NCBI GenBank assembly: GCA_963841815.1 | Contig: CAWJEE010000009.1 | Coordinates: 62,001 to 126,000, forward strand | From: JAOUJD01 sp963841815 | Lineage (GTDB): Bacteria; Pseudomonadota; Gammaproteobacteria; Burkholderiales; Burkholderiaceae_F | Direction of reading: 5' to 3' | DNA length: 64,000 nucleotides | Shown here: piece after piece, positions 25,395 through 36,951 of the stretch | Position numbering within the stretch: the first letter of the stretch is position 1 | How the letters are laid out: each line of letters starts with the position of its first letter | The notes under the pieces: model-generated | What the model was told of the DNA's origin: nothing | What the model saw: only the letters and a program-made list of their open reading frames with translations | The model's database searches: none | Program-made: the position numbers and the translations under genes

Positions 25395-26053
25395 TCAGCC
25401 GGGCGGGGCCCGCCCGGCCGCCAGGCGCTGCACCAGCGCCTTCAGCGCGGCGACTTCGTCGGACAGGCGGTGCACGTCTTCGCGCAGGCGAGCCACTTCG
25501 TCGGTGCCCGTCGCATCGACCGCTGCGGGCGAGTGCCCTGCCTCTTCCGCGACCGGACCGGACAGCAGGTGCGCCCAGCGCTGCTCGCGCATGCCGGGCC
25601 GGCGCGGCAACAACACCACCAGCGGGCCACCCTGCTCGGCCGGTCGCGTCGCGAGTTCCTCGAGATAGCCCTCGACAGAGCTGACGTCGGCAAAGCGATG
25701 CAGCCGCTCGCTCGCCGAGCGCAGTTCCGCGGCGGTCTGCGGTCCGCGCAGCCACAGCGTGGCGAGCAGCGCGACCGCTTCGCCCGGCACCTTGAGCACG
25801 CGCTGCACGTTCTGCGAGTAGCGCATCACGCGCGAACCGCTCGACTCGATCACGAGCGACAGCGGCCGCAGCCGATCGACCGCCGCCTGCACCTCGCCTT
25901 CGCTCGCCGCCATCAGCGGATCGCGGTTGTTCTTCTGGTTGCACCCGGCGGTGAGCGCGTTGAGCGACAGCGGATAGGTGTCGGGAACGGTGCGTTCCTT
26001 CTCGATCAGGACGCCGAGGACGCGGGTTTCGGTCGCGGAGAGGATGGGAAGAG

Positions 26054-26057
<4 letters not shown>
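25395..26057 (-). CDS. YceH family protein (DUF480)
   Basis: A 220-residue cytoplasmic protein with two winged-helix-like domains. The family opening (LSATETRVLGVLIEKERTVP, YPLSLNALTAGCNQKNNRDP) is unmistakable. The C-terminal region forms a heptad-like helix (EVARLREDVHRLSDEVAALK), a probable coiled coil. The ATG at 26057 overlaps the thiC stop (ATGA) once the last thiC frameshift is corrected. The function is unknown; YceH is not otherwise connected with thiamine, so the coupling may be a chance of operon structure. Confidence 0.9.
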
Positions 26058-27927
<1,870 letters not shown>

Positions 27928-27969
27928 GGTCTCGCTCCTTGAGCGGAGGGAGCGGCACTGGCGACCGCG

Positions 27970-28046
27970 TTTTCCTCCGCCGGTATGAACCGGATCAGGT
28001 TCCGGGGACTCTCTCAACCGCCGGACCTCCGGGCGGTACCCCCAAC
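27970..28046 (-). promoter_or_regulatory. TPP riboswitch (THI element)
   Basis: Read on the minus strand, the region upstream of thiC has the THI-box blocks in order: GGGGGTACC, then GGTTGAGAG (the variant of CTGAGA), then GGAACCTGATCCGG followed by TTCATACCGGCGGAGGAAA. These are the pyrimidine- and pyrophosphate-sensor blocks. It should lower thiC expression when thiamine pyrophosphate is abundant, most likely by masking translation start, since no T-run terminator follows. Confidence 0.9.
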
Positions 28047-28191
28047 GCAGAGGGCATCGTAGCCCAAGCGGGTCGCGGTGGTCGCACAGGTCGCCGGGGC
28101 GATGGGCCGTCTCGTGTGCGCCCTGCGAGCAAGGGAAGGCGCTGTCCCGTTCGGCACCCTGTGGCCAAGCGCCCAAAGCCCGAACGCTCGA

Positions 28192-28554
28192 TCAGCGAGC
28201 ATCTTCGGGGATGGGCTGCACCGCGAGTCGCATCCCCATCGCACCAAGCAGCGCGTTGATCGTCTTCAGTTCAGGATTGCCCTTCTTCGACAGCGTCCGA
28301 TACAGGGTCGTTGCGTTCAGCCGGGCGCGCGCGGCAAGACCTGGAACGCCGCCAAATGCGTTGGCCATGTACCGCAGCGCAACCATCAGTTCCTCCTGAT
28401 CGCCATCCGCCAGCACCGCATTGAGGTACTCCGCGGCAAAGCCCGGATCCTTGCGGAAGCCCTCTATCGTGGCCACGGCATGGTCACGGTAGGGCGCCAC
28501 CTTGCGTGTCGTCTTCGATCCGGCGGGTTTCGCCTTGAGTGCCGCTGCCTTCAT
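28192..28554 (-). CDS. Antitoxin, addiction-module antidote family (HTH)
   Basis: A 120-residue protein. The N-terminus is Lys/Ala-rich; the C-terminal half has a helix-turn-helix (GGVPGLAARARLNATTLYRTLSK) of the HigA/ParD-like addiction-module antidote type. YLNAVLADGDQEELMVALRYMANAFGG is a characteristic opening of that family. The ATG at 28554 overlaps the toxin stop (ATGA), giving toxin-first order as in higBA. It should neutralise the toxin and repress the operon. Confidence 0.87.
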   Translation of the reverse strand: MKAAALKAKPAGSKTTRKVAPYRDHAVATIEGFRKDPGFAAEYLNAVLADGDQEELMVALRYMANAFGGVPGLAARARLNATTLYRTLSKKGNPELKTINALLGAMGMRLAVQPIPEDAR

Positions 28555-28869
28555 TCGACTCTCCGTTGATAGTCCGTCCAGTACTTCACCGCGGTTTCGA
28601 TGTCGGCCGACTGGCTGCGCTTGTCTCCCCCACAAAGCAGGACAAGGATGACCTGCCCGGCTTGCGCGTAGTAGATGCGGTACCCCGGACCGACATCCAC
28701 TCGAAGTTCCCAGACACCGTCCCTGCAGTGCTTGTGATCGCCGAAGTGGCCTGCGGCGATGCGATCAACGCGCCGCTGGATCGCGACTCTGGCGCACATC
28801 CTTCAGACGATCGAGCCAACTCTGATACGGGTCTCGGCCAGCGCCGGTCACGTAGTGGCGGATCTCCAT
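28551..28869 (-). CDS. RelE/ParE-superfamily toxin, HigB-like (one frameshift)
   Basis: About 105 residues. The ATG at 28869 begins MEIRHYVTGAGRDPYQSWLD, followed by RLKDV. The frame breaks near 28797 and resumes as ARVAIQRRVDRIAAGHFGDH. The family signature VWELRVDVGPGYRIYYAQAG is intact and precedes LLCGGDKRSQSADIETAVKYW. This group is the addiction-module killer family, probably a ribosome-dependent mRNA interferase. If the break were real the toxin would be dead while the antitoxin stays intact; the surrounding error pattern makes that uncertain. Confidence 0.83.
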
Positions 28870-28899
28870 GCAGCATCCTCGCTTAAAAGCGAATATGCG

Positions 28900-30015
28900 T
28901 CAAGGCGGCGACGACAGCGCCATGCGCACTTCTTCGGCAATCGCCAGCGCGGCGGTGAGCCCGGGCGACTCGATGCCGAACAGGCACACGAGTCCGTCGA
29001 TGCCGTGCGCTCCCGGCCCCGCGATGTCGAAATCCGCCGGCGGTTCGTCTGGCGCATAGATCTTCGGTCGCACGCCGGCGTAGTCGGGGCGCAGCTGGCC
29101 GTCGGCGAGCCCGCGCCAGTACTTGCGGATCTCGCCGTAGAAGGACGCCATGCGCGCCGGGTTCACCTCGTAATCGGGCGTGTCGATCCACTCGACGTCC
29201 GGTCCGAAGCGCGCCTGGCCTCCGAGGTCGAGCGTCAGGTGCACGCCGAGCCCGTCCTTCTCGGGCACCGGATAGATCAGCCGCGAGAACGGTGAGCGCC
29301 CCGCCAGGGCGAAGTAGTTGCCCTTCGCGTAACGCTCCGGCGGCAGGCAGTCCGTTGGAAAGCCATCGATGCGCGCGGCAGTGGACGGTGTCTGCAGTCC
29401 GGCGGCGATGACGAGGCGACGGGCGAAGTACCGGGTTCTGCCCGTCGCATCGTCGAGCGCGACCTCGAACCCTCCACCGGGCTGCGGCGTCGCCGACGCG
29501 AATCGCGTCTGCAGCACGAGCGTGGCGCCGTGCTGCCCGGCGCGCCCCAGCAGCGCCGTCATCAGCGCGTGACTGTCGACGATCCCGGTGGCCGGGGACC
29601 ACAGCGCGGCGACGGCGTCGAGCTGCGGCTCCAGCGCGCGGGCCTCCGCACCATCGATCAGCCGCAGCGACTCGACGCCGTTGGCTTCGCCCCGCGCGCG
29701 CAGCTTCTCCAGTTCGGGACGCTGATCTTCCCGGGTCGCGACGATCAGCTTGCCGCAGCGTCGATGCGGCACGCCGTGCCGCTCGCAGAACTCGTAGAGC
29801 AGGTGCCGGCCCGGCACGCACAGCCGCGCCTTGTGCGTGCCGGGTGCGTAGTAGACGCCGGAGTGGATCACCTCGCTGTTGCGCGCGGAGATGCCGCTGC
29901 CGTAGGCCGCTTCCGAGTCCACTGCGACGACTTCGTGTCCAGCGCGCGCGAGCGCGTCGGCGCACGCCAGGCCGATCACGCCCGCGCCGACCACCAGCGT
30001 GTCGATGTCGTCCAT
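28900..30015 (-). CDS. FAD-dependent oxidoreductase, L-2-hydroxyglutarate oxidase-like
   Basis: A 371-residue flavoprotein of the DAO family. The FAD motif is TLVVGAGVIGLACADALARAG, and NSEVIHSGVYYAPGTHKARLC is the LhgO-type segment. The C-terminal FLFGIESPGLTAALAIAEEV type ending is present. LhgO oxidises L-2-hydroxyglutarate to 2-oxoglutarate and feeds the quinone pool. It follows livF by 43 bases on the same strand, so it may belong to the liv operon tail. The substrate is inferred from resemblance only. Confidence 0.82.
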   Translation of the reverse strand: MDDIDTLVVGAGVIGLACADALARAGHEVVAVDSEAAYGSGISARNSEVIHSGVYYAPGTHKARLCVPGRHLLYEFCERHGVPHRRCGKLIVATREDQRPELEKLRARGEANGVESLRLIDGAEARALEPQLDAVAALWSPATGIVDSHALMTALLGRAGQHGATLVLQTRFASATPQPGGGFEVALDDATGRTRYFARRLVIAAGLQTPSTAARIDGFPTDCLPPERYAKGNYFALAGRSPFSRLIYPVPEKDGLGVHLTLDLGGQARFGPDVEWIDTPDYEVNPARMASFYGEIRKYWRGLADGQLRPDYAGVRPKIYAPDEPPADFDIAGPGAHGIDGLVCLFGIESPGLTAALAIAEEVRMALSSPP

Positions 30016-30058
30016 ACGGAAGAAGTCTAGGCGGCTGCGCGCTGCGTGGGCACAGCGA

Positions 30059-30822
30059 TCAGTGCTTCTGCCCCAGCCCGAGGTAGCTCTCGATCACGCG
30101 CGGATCGTTCGCCAGCGTGGCGGCCGGCCCGTCGAGCACGCACTCGCCGGTTTCCAGCACGTAGGCGTAGTCGGCAATCTGCAGCGCGGCGCGCGCGTTC
30201 TGCTCGACCAGCAGGATCGACACGCCGCGCCGCTTCAGCTCGACGATGATGTGGAAGATCTCGCGCACGATCAGCGGCGCCAGTCCGAGCGACGGCTCGT
30301 CGAGCATCAGCAGCTTCGGCTTGGCCATCAGCGCGCGGCCGACCGCGAGCATCTGCCGTTCGCCGCCGGACAGCGTGCCGGCGAGCTGGCGCCGTGCGCT
30401 CCAGCAGGCGCGGGAACAGCGCGTACACCTCGTCCATCGTCTTGCCGTGGTCGCGCGCGCCCGAGCGATAGCGCTGGAAGGCACCGAGCAGCAGGTTGTC
30501 CTCGACTGTCATCTCGCCGAACAGCTCGCGCTTCTCCGGCACCAGCGTCATGCCGCGCGCGACCATCGTCTCGATCGACGGCTGCGTCTCGACCGCGCCG
30601 CCGAACCGCACCAAGCCGCGCGTGGCGCCGGTCGTCGGCAGCGCGCCCATGATCGCGGCGAGCAGCGTCGTCTTGCCGGCGCCGTTCGGCCCGATCACGG
30701 TGACGATCTGGCCGGCGCCGACGTCGAGGTTGGCGTTCGACACGCGCCTCGACCTTGCCGTACGAGACGGACAGGTCGCGGACTTCGAGGACGCGATTCC
30801 CGCTCGTATCGACGGCGCTCAT
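30059..30822 (-). CDS. livF: Branched-chain amino-acid-type ABC ATPase LivF (two frameshifts)
   Basis: About 253 residues. The ATG at 30822 overlaps the stop of the LivM-LivG fusion (ATGA). The N-terminus VLEVRDLSVSYGKVEA breaks near 30742 and resumes at VSNANLDVGAG. Walker A is GPNGAGKTT. A second break near 30390 falls before QLAGTLSGGERQML, the signature motif. Walker B is LLMLDEPSLGLAP, and LLVEQNARAALQIADYAYVLE is the typical LivF end. It forms an ATPase pair with the LivG half of the fused protein. Confidence 0.9.
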
Positions 30823-32634
30823 GCCGCGTCCTTCTCGTCGATGCCGCCGAGGTAGGCCTCGAGCACGCGCGGGTCGCGCTGGACCTGCTCGGGCAGGCCC
30901 TCGGCGATCTTCTGCCCGAAGTCCATCACGTAGACGCGATCGACGAGGCCCATCACGAAATCCATGTCGTGCTCGACCAGCAGCACCGACAGCCCCTCGC
31001 CCTTCAGCCGGCGCAGCAGGTCCGCGAGCGCGCGCTTCTCGAGGTAGCGCAGGCCGGCCGCCGGCTCGTCGAGCAGCAGCAGGCACGGGTCGGAGGCGAG
31101 CGCGCGGGCGATCTCCAGGATGCGCTGCTTGCCGAGCGGCAGCGACCCGGCGGCATCGAACATGTGGTCGGCGAGGCCGACGCGCTCGATCTGGCGCGCG
31201 GCCTCGGCCAGCAGCCGCGACTCGTCGCGGCGGTCGAGCCGCCACGCGCCGGTCGAGCACGCCGGCGAGCAGCCCGCGGTACTCGCGCCGGTGCGCTCCG
31301 ATCGCGACGTTGTCGAGCACGCTCATCTGCGGCAGCAGCCGCACGTGCTGGAACGTGCGGCTCATGCCCATCAGCGCGATGTCGCGCGACGCGCGGCCCG
31401 CCACTTCCCGGCCGCGGAACTTCACGCTGCCCGACGTCGGGTCGAGCACGCCGGACACCAGGTTGAACATCGTGCTCTTGCCGGCGCCGTTGGGGCCGAT
31501 CAGCGCGACGATCTCGCCCGCGCGCACGGCGAGCGCCATCTCGTTCACCGCGACGAGGCCGCCGAAGCGCTTGGTCGCCTTGTCGACTTCGAGCAGAACC
31601 TCGCCCGCGGCCGGCACGTCGCGCTTCGCGAGCCGCGGCTCCTCCGGCCGGACCACGCGCCGCTTCGCGCGCACGGGAATCCACTTCGTCAGCGCCGGCC
31701 AGAGTCCGTCCGGCGCGCGCTGCAGGAGCACCACCATCAGCACGCCATAGACGATCACCTCGAAGTTGCCCGCCTGCCCGACGATCTGCGGCAGCAGGTC
31801 CTGCAACCAGGTCTTGCTGATCGTGATCACCGCTGCGCCGAGCAGCGCGCCCCAGACGTAGCCCGCGCCGCCGACCACCGCCATGAACAGGAACTCGATG
31901 CCAGCGTGCAGCGAGAACGGCGTCGGGTTCACGAAGCGCTGCATGTGCGCGTAGAGCCAGCCCGACGCGCACGCCATCATCGCGGCGATCACGAAGGCGA
32001 TCATGCGGGAGGACGACGTGTTCACGCCCATCGACTCGGCCATCACCATGCCGCCCTTCAGCGCACGGATGGCGCGGCCCTCGCGCGAGTCGAGCAGGTT
32101 CAGCGTGGTGAAGACGGCGGCCATCAGGAAGAACCAGATCAGGTAGAAGATCTGGCGACCGGATTCCAGCGCCACGCCAAAGACTTCGATCGGAGCGACT
32201 CCGGTGAGACCGGTGTGCCCGCCGAGCGTCTCGGACGTGCCGAACAGGAAGTACAGGCTGATGCCCCAGGCGATCGTGCCGAGCGGCAGGTAGTGGCCCG
32301 ACAGCTTCAGCGTCAGCGACCCGAGCGCGGCGGCGACCGCCAGCGTGATCAGCAGGCCGGCGACCAGCGTGAACCACGGCGACGCGCCGATCCATGCGAA
32401 CGAAGCCGGCAACGTGTGCGTGGTCAGCACGGCGGTCGTGTAGGCGCCGAGGCCGACGAACGCCGCCTGCCCGAACGACGTCAGCCCGCCCACGCCAGTC
32501 AGCAGCACGAGGCCGAGCGCAACGAGCGAATACAGCCCGATGTAGTTCGCCAGCGTGATCGTGAACTCGGACAGCACCAGCGGCGCCAGCCCGAGCAGCG
32601 CGAGGAAGATCGCGATGAGCCAGGACGGCCTCAT
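30819..32634 (-). CDS. Fused LivM permease / LivG ATPase (one frameshift)
   Basis: About 604 residues. Residues 1 to about 310 form a LivM-like permease with about eight hydrophobic segments (LTGVGGLTSFGQAAFVGLGA is the LivM signature). From about 345, VLLEVDKATKRFGGLVAVNE opens a LivG-type ATPase with Walker A GPNGAGKSTMFNLVSGVL. The frame breaks near 31253 (DRRV against DRRWRLDRRDESRLLAEA) and resumes through GKQRILEIARALASDP and LLLLDEPAAGLR. Such permease-ATPase fusions are known in betaproteobacteria. The start at 32634 overlaps the livH stop. Confidence 0.88.
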
Positions 32635-33668
32635 TCCTCTTCCTCCACGTGGCGCGTGCGCAGCGAGCGAAGCAGCAGCACGGGAATGATCAGCGTGAAG
32701 ACGATCACTTCCTTGTAGGCGCTCGCCCAGAACGAGGAGTACGACTCGAGCAGGCCGACCAGCAGCGCGCCCAGCGCCGCCACCGGATAGCTCGCGAGCC
32801 CGCCGACGATGGCGCCGACGAAGCCCTTGAGTCCGATCAGGAAGCCGGTGTCGTAGTAGATCGTCGTGATCGGCGCGATCAGGATGCCGGACAGCGCGCC
32901 GATCAGCGCGCACAGGAAGAACGACAAGCGGCCCGCGAACTCGGTCGGGATGCCCATCAGCCGCGCGCCGAGCCGGTTCACCGCGGTCGCGCGCAGCGCC
33001 TTGCCGTACACGGTGCGCTCGAACGCGAGGTACAGCAGCACGATCAGCGCGATCGAGCAGCCGATCACCCAGATCGACTGTGCGCTCGCGGTCAGCGTGC
33101 CGAGGCTGATGCTGCCGTCGGAAAACGGCGGCGTGCGCGATCCCTCGGCGCCGAACACCAGCAGCCCGAGGCCGACCAGCACGACGTGCACGGCGACCGA
33201 GACGATCAGCAGGATCAGCACCGACGCTTCCGCCAACGGCTGGTAGGCGAGCCGGTAGATCATCGGGCCGAGCGGCACGACGAGCGCCAGCGCCAGCAGG
33301 ATCTGCACCGCCATCGGCAGCGACTGCGGCTGAACGCTGGCGAGCAGCGCCCACATCGCCAGCGGGTACGCGAGATTCCAGGCGAGCACGCCGCCCAGTC
33401 CCCGGGTCCGCCGCGCGCGGACCGCCTTGACGATCTCGATCAGCGACACCAGGCCGCCGGCCACCAGCAGCAGCCACACGGTGCCTGGCAGCTTGCCCGA
33501 CTGCACGGCGACCAGCGTCAGCGCGCCGTACGCGACGAATTCGCCCTGCGGGATGAAGATCACCCGCGTGACGGCGAACGCCAGCACCAGCGCGAGCGCC
33601 AGCAGCGCGTAGATGGCGCCGTTGGTCACGCCGTCCTGGGCGAGCAGCAGGGCGATGTCGAGGTTCAT
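32631..33668 (-). CDS. livH: Branched-chain amino-acid-type ABC permease LivH
   Basis: A 345-residue inner-membrane permease. The ATG at 33668 (MNLDIALLLAQDGVTNGAIYALLA) is preferred over a GTG 12 bases upstream. The EAA-like loop (LRATAVNRLGARLMGIP) and FVGAIVGGLASYPVAALGALLVG are LivH hallmarks. The acidic tail is VEEEE. The stop overlaps the fused LivM-LivG gene as ATGA, so the two membrane subunits are translationally coupled. It is separated from the solute-binding protein gene by 179 bases holding a paired-hairpin repeat. Confidence 0.9.
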   Translation of the reverse strand: MNLDIALLLAQDGVTNGAIYALLALALVLAFAVTRVIFIPQGEFVAYGALTLVAVQSGKLPGTVWLLLVAGGLVSLIEIVKAVRARRTRGLGGVLAWNLAYPLAMWALLASVQPQSLPMAVQILLALALVVPLGPMIYRLAYQPLAEASVLILLIVSVAVHVVLVGLGLLVFGAEGSRTPPFSDGSISLGTLTASAQSIWVIGCSIALIVLLYLAFERTVYGKALRATAVNRLGARLMGIPTEFAGRLSFFLCALIGALSGILIAPITTIYYDTGFLIGLKGFVGAIVGGLASYPVAALGALLVGLLESYSSFWASAYKEVIVFTLIIPVLLLRSLRTRHVEEEE

Positions 33669-33680
33669 GCCATGCGTCAC

Positions 33681-33766
33681 GGGTGTACGCGACGGCTGTG
33701 CCGTCGCACGTGCACCCGCTCCGATTAGTTAGTGTGTGGGGCCCGGGGCGGCCCGGCGCCCCCCAC
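33681..33766 (+). repeat. Paired-hairpin intergenic repeat, copy 1
   Basis: Hairpin 1 runs from 33681 to 33717 (GGGTG/CACCC outer stem, GCGACGG/CCGTCGC inner stem). The linker CGATTAGTTAGTG follows. Hairpin 2 runs to about 33766 (GTGGGG/CCCCAC outer stem). The blocks GTGTACGCGA, TCGCACGTGC and GATTAGTTAGTG recur at 46.9 kb and, inverted, at 54.5 kb. It sits between the binding-protein gene and livH, in the opposite orientation to their transcription. Confidence 0.75.
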
Positions 33767-33847
33767 GAGGAAAGCGCGACCGGTTGCCCGATCGCGCCTC
33801 ACGTCAAGAACGCGGCACCGGCGTCCCCGGCGCGCGCGTCTCGTTCG

Positions 33848-34999
33848 CTACTTCTGCAGCACCCACTTTCCGTCGCGGATCTGGATCATCACAGCGGCGC
33901 GCTGGTCGAAGCCGAGGTGGTCGCTGGGGCTCATGTTGAAGATGCCGTGCGCGCCCGGGGTGTTCTTGACGCCTTCGAGCGCGTCGCGCAGCGCGGCGCG
34001 GAACTCCTTGGTGCCGGGTTGCGCCTTCTTCAGCGCGACCGGGATCGCCGCCTGCAGCAGCACGCCGGTATCCCACGCGTGCGCGCCGAAGGTCGACACG
34101 CTGCCCTTGCCGTGCGCCTTTTCGTAGGCGTCGACGTAGGCGATCGCCGATTTCTTCACCGGGTGGTCGTTCGGCAACTGCTCCGACACGAGCACCGGGC
34201 CGGCCGGCAGGAACGTGCCTTCGCAGTCCTTGCCGCAAACGCGCAGGAAGTCGTTGTTCGCCACGCCGTGCGTCTGGTAGATCTTGCCGGCGTAGCCGCG
34301 CTCCTTCAGCGTCTTCTGCGGCAGCGCCGCGGGGGTGCCGGAACCGGCGATCAGGATCGCGTCGGGACGCGCGCTGATCAGCTTGAGCACCTGGCCGGTG
34401 ACCGACGTGTCGTTGCGCTGGTAGCGCTCGTTGGCGACGACCTTGATGCCGCGCGTCTCGGCGAGCTTGCTGAACTCGTTCCACCAGCCTTCGCCGTAGG
34501 CGTCGGCGAAGCCGATGAAGCCTGCCGACTTCACGCCCTGCCCCAGCATGTGCGAAACAATCACGAACGCCATCTGCTGGTCGTTCTGCGGCGTCTTGAA
34601 GACCCAGCGCCGCTTCGCGTCGACCGGGTCGACGATGCGGGCCGAAGCGGCCATCGAGATCATCGGCGTCTCGGTCTCGGCCACGACGTCGATCATCGCC
34701 AGCGAGTTCGGGGTGATCGTGGAACCGACGATCACGTCGACCTTGTCCTCGGTGATCAGCTTGCGGGTGTTCTTCACCGCGGTCGTCGTGTCCGACGCAT
34801 CGTCGAGCACGATGTACTGGATCTTCTTGCCGCCGATCGTCTGCGGCATCAGAGCAAACGTATTGCGCTCCGGGATGCCGAGCGATGCCGCCGGGCCCGT
34901 CGCGGAAACGTTCACGCCGACCTTGATGTCCTGCGCGAGCACCGCGCTGGCACCGACGGCGGCCAGGAGGGTGGCCAACAGCTTGGTGGTGAACTTCAT
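33848..34999 (-). CDS. ABC transporter substrate-binding protein, LivK-like
   Basis: A 383-residue periplasmic binding protein of the Leu/Ile/Val family. The signal peptide MKFTTKLLATLLAAVGASAV is cleaved near VLAQD. The mature protein opens DIKVGVNVSATGPAASLGIP, the classical type I fold start. It is followed by the livH, livM-livG and livF genes in the same direction. The neighbouring paa operon suggests the cargo may be an aromatic acid such as phenylacetate, as seen for some LivK homologues, but this is inference. The frame is intact. Confidence 0.9.
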   Translation of the reverse strand: MKFTTKLLATLLAAVGASAVLAQDIKVGVNVSATGPAASLGIPERNTFALMPQTIGGKKIQYIVLDDASDTTTAVKNTRKLITEDKVDVIVGSTITPNSLAMIDVVAETETPMISMAASARIVDPVDAKRRWVFKTPQNDQQMAFVIVSHMLGQGVKSAGFIGFADAYGEGWWNEFSKLAETRGIKVVANERYQRNDTSVTGQVLKLISARPDAILIAGSGTPAALPQKTLKERGYAGKIYQTHGVANNDFLRVCGKDCEGTFLPAGPVLVSEQLPNDHPVKKSAIAYVDAYEKAHGKGSVSTFGAHAWDTGVLLQAAIPVALKKAQPGTKEFRAALRDALEGVKNTPGAHGIFNMSPSDHLGFDQRAAVMIQIRDGKWVLQK

Positions 35000-35084
35000 G
35001 AGTCTCCTCTTCTTCTATCGATGGAACGGTGGCCGGAGGTAGGTGCGCCTGGCCAACGCGGTGGGGAAGCGAATGAGAACAAAA

Positions 35085-36285
35085 TCAGACCCTTTCAACA
35101 AGCAGGGCAATGCCCTGCCCGACGCCGATGCACATGGTGGCGAGCGCGTAGCGGCCGCCGGTGGCGGCCAGCTGGCGCGTGGCGGTCAGCGTGATCCTCG
35201 CCCCGGAAGCGCCGAGCGGGTGACCCAGCGCGATCGCGCCGCCGTTCGGGTTCACGTGCGCGGCGTCGTCCGGCAGGCCGAGCCGGCGGGTGACCGCCAG
35301 GCCCTGCGCGGCGAAGGCTTCGTTCAGTTCGATCACGTCGATGTCCGCGACCTTCAGTCCGTGCCGCGCCAGCAGTTTCTCCGAGGCGGGCGCCGGCCCG
35401 ATGCCCATGATCCGCGGCGGCACGCCGGCCGTGGCCGCGCCACGGATGCGGGCGATCGGCTTCAGCCCGTGCTTCGCGACCGCGGCGCGCGCTCGCGATC
35501 AGCGTCGCGACCGCGCCGTCGTTGACGCCCGAGGCGTTGCCCGCGGTCACCGTGCCGTCCGGCTTCACGATCGGCTTGAGCTTCGCCAGCGCCTCGAGCG
35601 TCGTCTCGCGCGGATGCTCGTCCTCGGCGACGACCGTGTCGCCCTTGCGGCCCGGCACCGTCACCGGCGCGATCTCGCCGGCGAAGAAGCCGCGCGCCTG
35701 CGCCGCGAAGTAGCGCTGCTGCGAACGCAGCGCGAACGCGTCCTGGTCGGCGCGCGCGATGCCGAAGTCCGCCGCGACGTTCTCGGCCGTCTCCGGCATC
35801 GAGTCGATCCCGTACTGCTTCTTCATCAGCGGATTGACGAAGCGCCAGCCGATCGTCGTGTCGTACACCGCATTGGCGCGCGCGAACGCGCTGTCGGCCT
35901 TCGGCATCACGAACGGCGCGCGCGTCATGCTCTCGACCCCGCCGGCGATCATGAGGTCGGCCTCGCCCGCGGCGATGGTGCGGGCGCAGATCGCGATCGC
36001 CTCCATGCTCGATCCGCACAGGCGGTTCACGGTGGCTGCCGGCACGTCGGTCGGCAGGCCCGCGAGCAGCAGCGCCATCCGCGCCACATTGCGGTTGTCC
36101 TCCCCGGCCTGGTTGGCGCAGCCGTAGTAGACGTCGTCGACCGCGGCCCAGTCGACGCCCGGGTTGCGTTCCACCAGCGCCCTCAGCGGAATCGCGGCGA
36201 GATCGTCGGCGCGCACCGACGACAGCGCGCCGCCGTAGCGGCCGATCGGCGTGCGGATGCCGTCACAAAGGAAGACGTCGTTCAT
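35085..36285 (-). CDS. paaJ: 3-oxoadipyl-CoA/3-oxo-5,6-dehydrosuberyl-CoA thiolase (one frameshift)
   Basis: About 400 residues. The thiolase nucleophile Cys lies in NRLCGSSMEAIAI near residue 90. The C-terminal His and Cys motifs are NPNGGAIALGHPLGASGAR and LATMCIGVGQGIALLVE. The frame breaks near 35488 (LIASA then AVAKHGLKP), one extra base in a GCGC run. It performs the last thiolytic step(s) of the phenylacetyl-CoA pathway, giving acetyl-CoA and succinyl-CoA. The start overlaps the TetR stop (ATGA). PcaF of the beta-ketoadipate pathway is nearly identical, but the operon favours PaaJ. Confidence 0.9.
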
Positions 36286-36947
36286 GCGATCGCTTTCAGG
36301 ATAGGGGCGCCGACCACGCGCCGGCGCCGCGGCCGCACGGATGCCGTCTCGCCGAAGCGAATGCGGCCGATGCCACCGAGAAACAAGTCCGCGACGAGCG
36401 GCGCCATGCCGGAGTAGGTCAGCGGGCCGCGGTCCTTCAGCCAGGTGAAGGTCCAGTTGATCATGCCGAACAGGATCATCGTCAGCGGCTTGGCGAGTTC
36501 CGCGCGCGTCGCCTCGGGCGCGAGCTGCGCGATCACCGCCGCGAAGCCGTCGACGACCTTGCGCTGGCGCGCGAGCACGCGGCCGCGGTGCGCGCGCTCG
36601 AGGTACTTCACGTCCTGCACCAGCACGCGATGGCGCGCCGCCGAGTGCTCGTACTCGATCATGAAGGCCTCGATCAGCCGCCGCAGGTGCGCCGCCGGCG
36701 GCAGCTGCTGCGCGGCGACGTCGTCGACGATCGCCGCCAGCCGGTCGACGTACGACAGCGCGATGTCGGCAAGCAGGTCTTCCTTGTCGCGGTAGTAGTG
36801 ATACATCAGCGCCTTCGAGATCCCGCAGGCGCGCGCGAGCTCGGCGATCGACGCCGAGGCGTAGCCCTTGTCGGCGAACAGCCGCGTCGCCGCGTCGCGG
36901 ATCGCCGCGCGCTGCGCGTCGAAGCTGGCCGCCTTGGTGCGCGCCAT
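36282..36947 (-). CDS. paaR: TetR-family repressor, PaaR-like
   Basis: A 221-residue regulator. The N-terminal helix-turn-helix (FADKGYASASIAELARACGIS followed by KALMYHYYRDKEDLL) is canonical TetR. The C-terminal domain (LTMILFGMINWTFTWLKDRG) matches the PaaR group of betaproteobacteria, which responds to phenylacetyl-CoA. It lies inside the paa operon, 4 bases after paaE and overlapping the thiolase gene, so it should be autoregulated. The likely operator is the 16-bp near-palindrome at 45056 in front of paaG. Confidence 0.85.
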   Translation of the reverse strand: MARTKAASFDAQRAAIRDAATRLFADKGYASASIAELARACGISKALMYHYYRDKEDLLADIALSYVDRLAAIVDDVAAQQLPPAAHLRRLIEAFMIEYEHSAARHRVLVQDVKYLERAHRGRVLARQRKVVDGFAAVIAQLAPEATRAELAKPLTMILFGMINWTFTWLKDRGPLTYSGMAPLVADLFLGGIGRIRFGETASVRPRRRRVVGAPILKAIA

Positions 36948-36951
36948 CGGC

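Noticed and set aside
30328..33477. 1049-residue minus-strand frame suggesting a three-domain LivH-LivM-LivG protein
   Set aside because: The upstream part is an out-of-frame reading of livH; the real fusion begins at the ATG at 32634, coupled to the livH stop.
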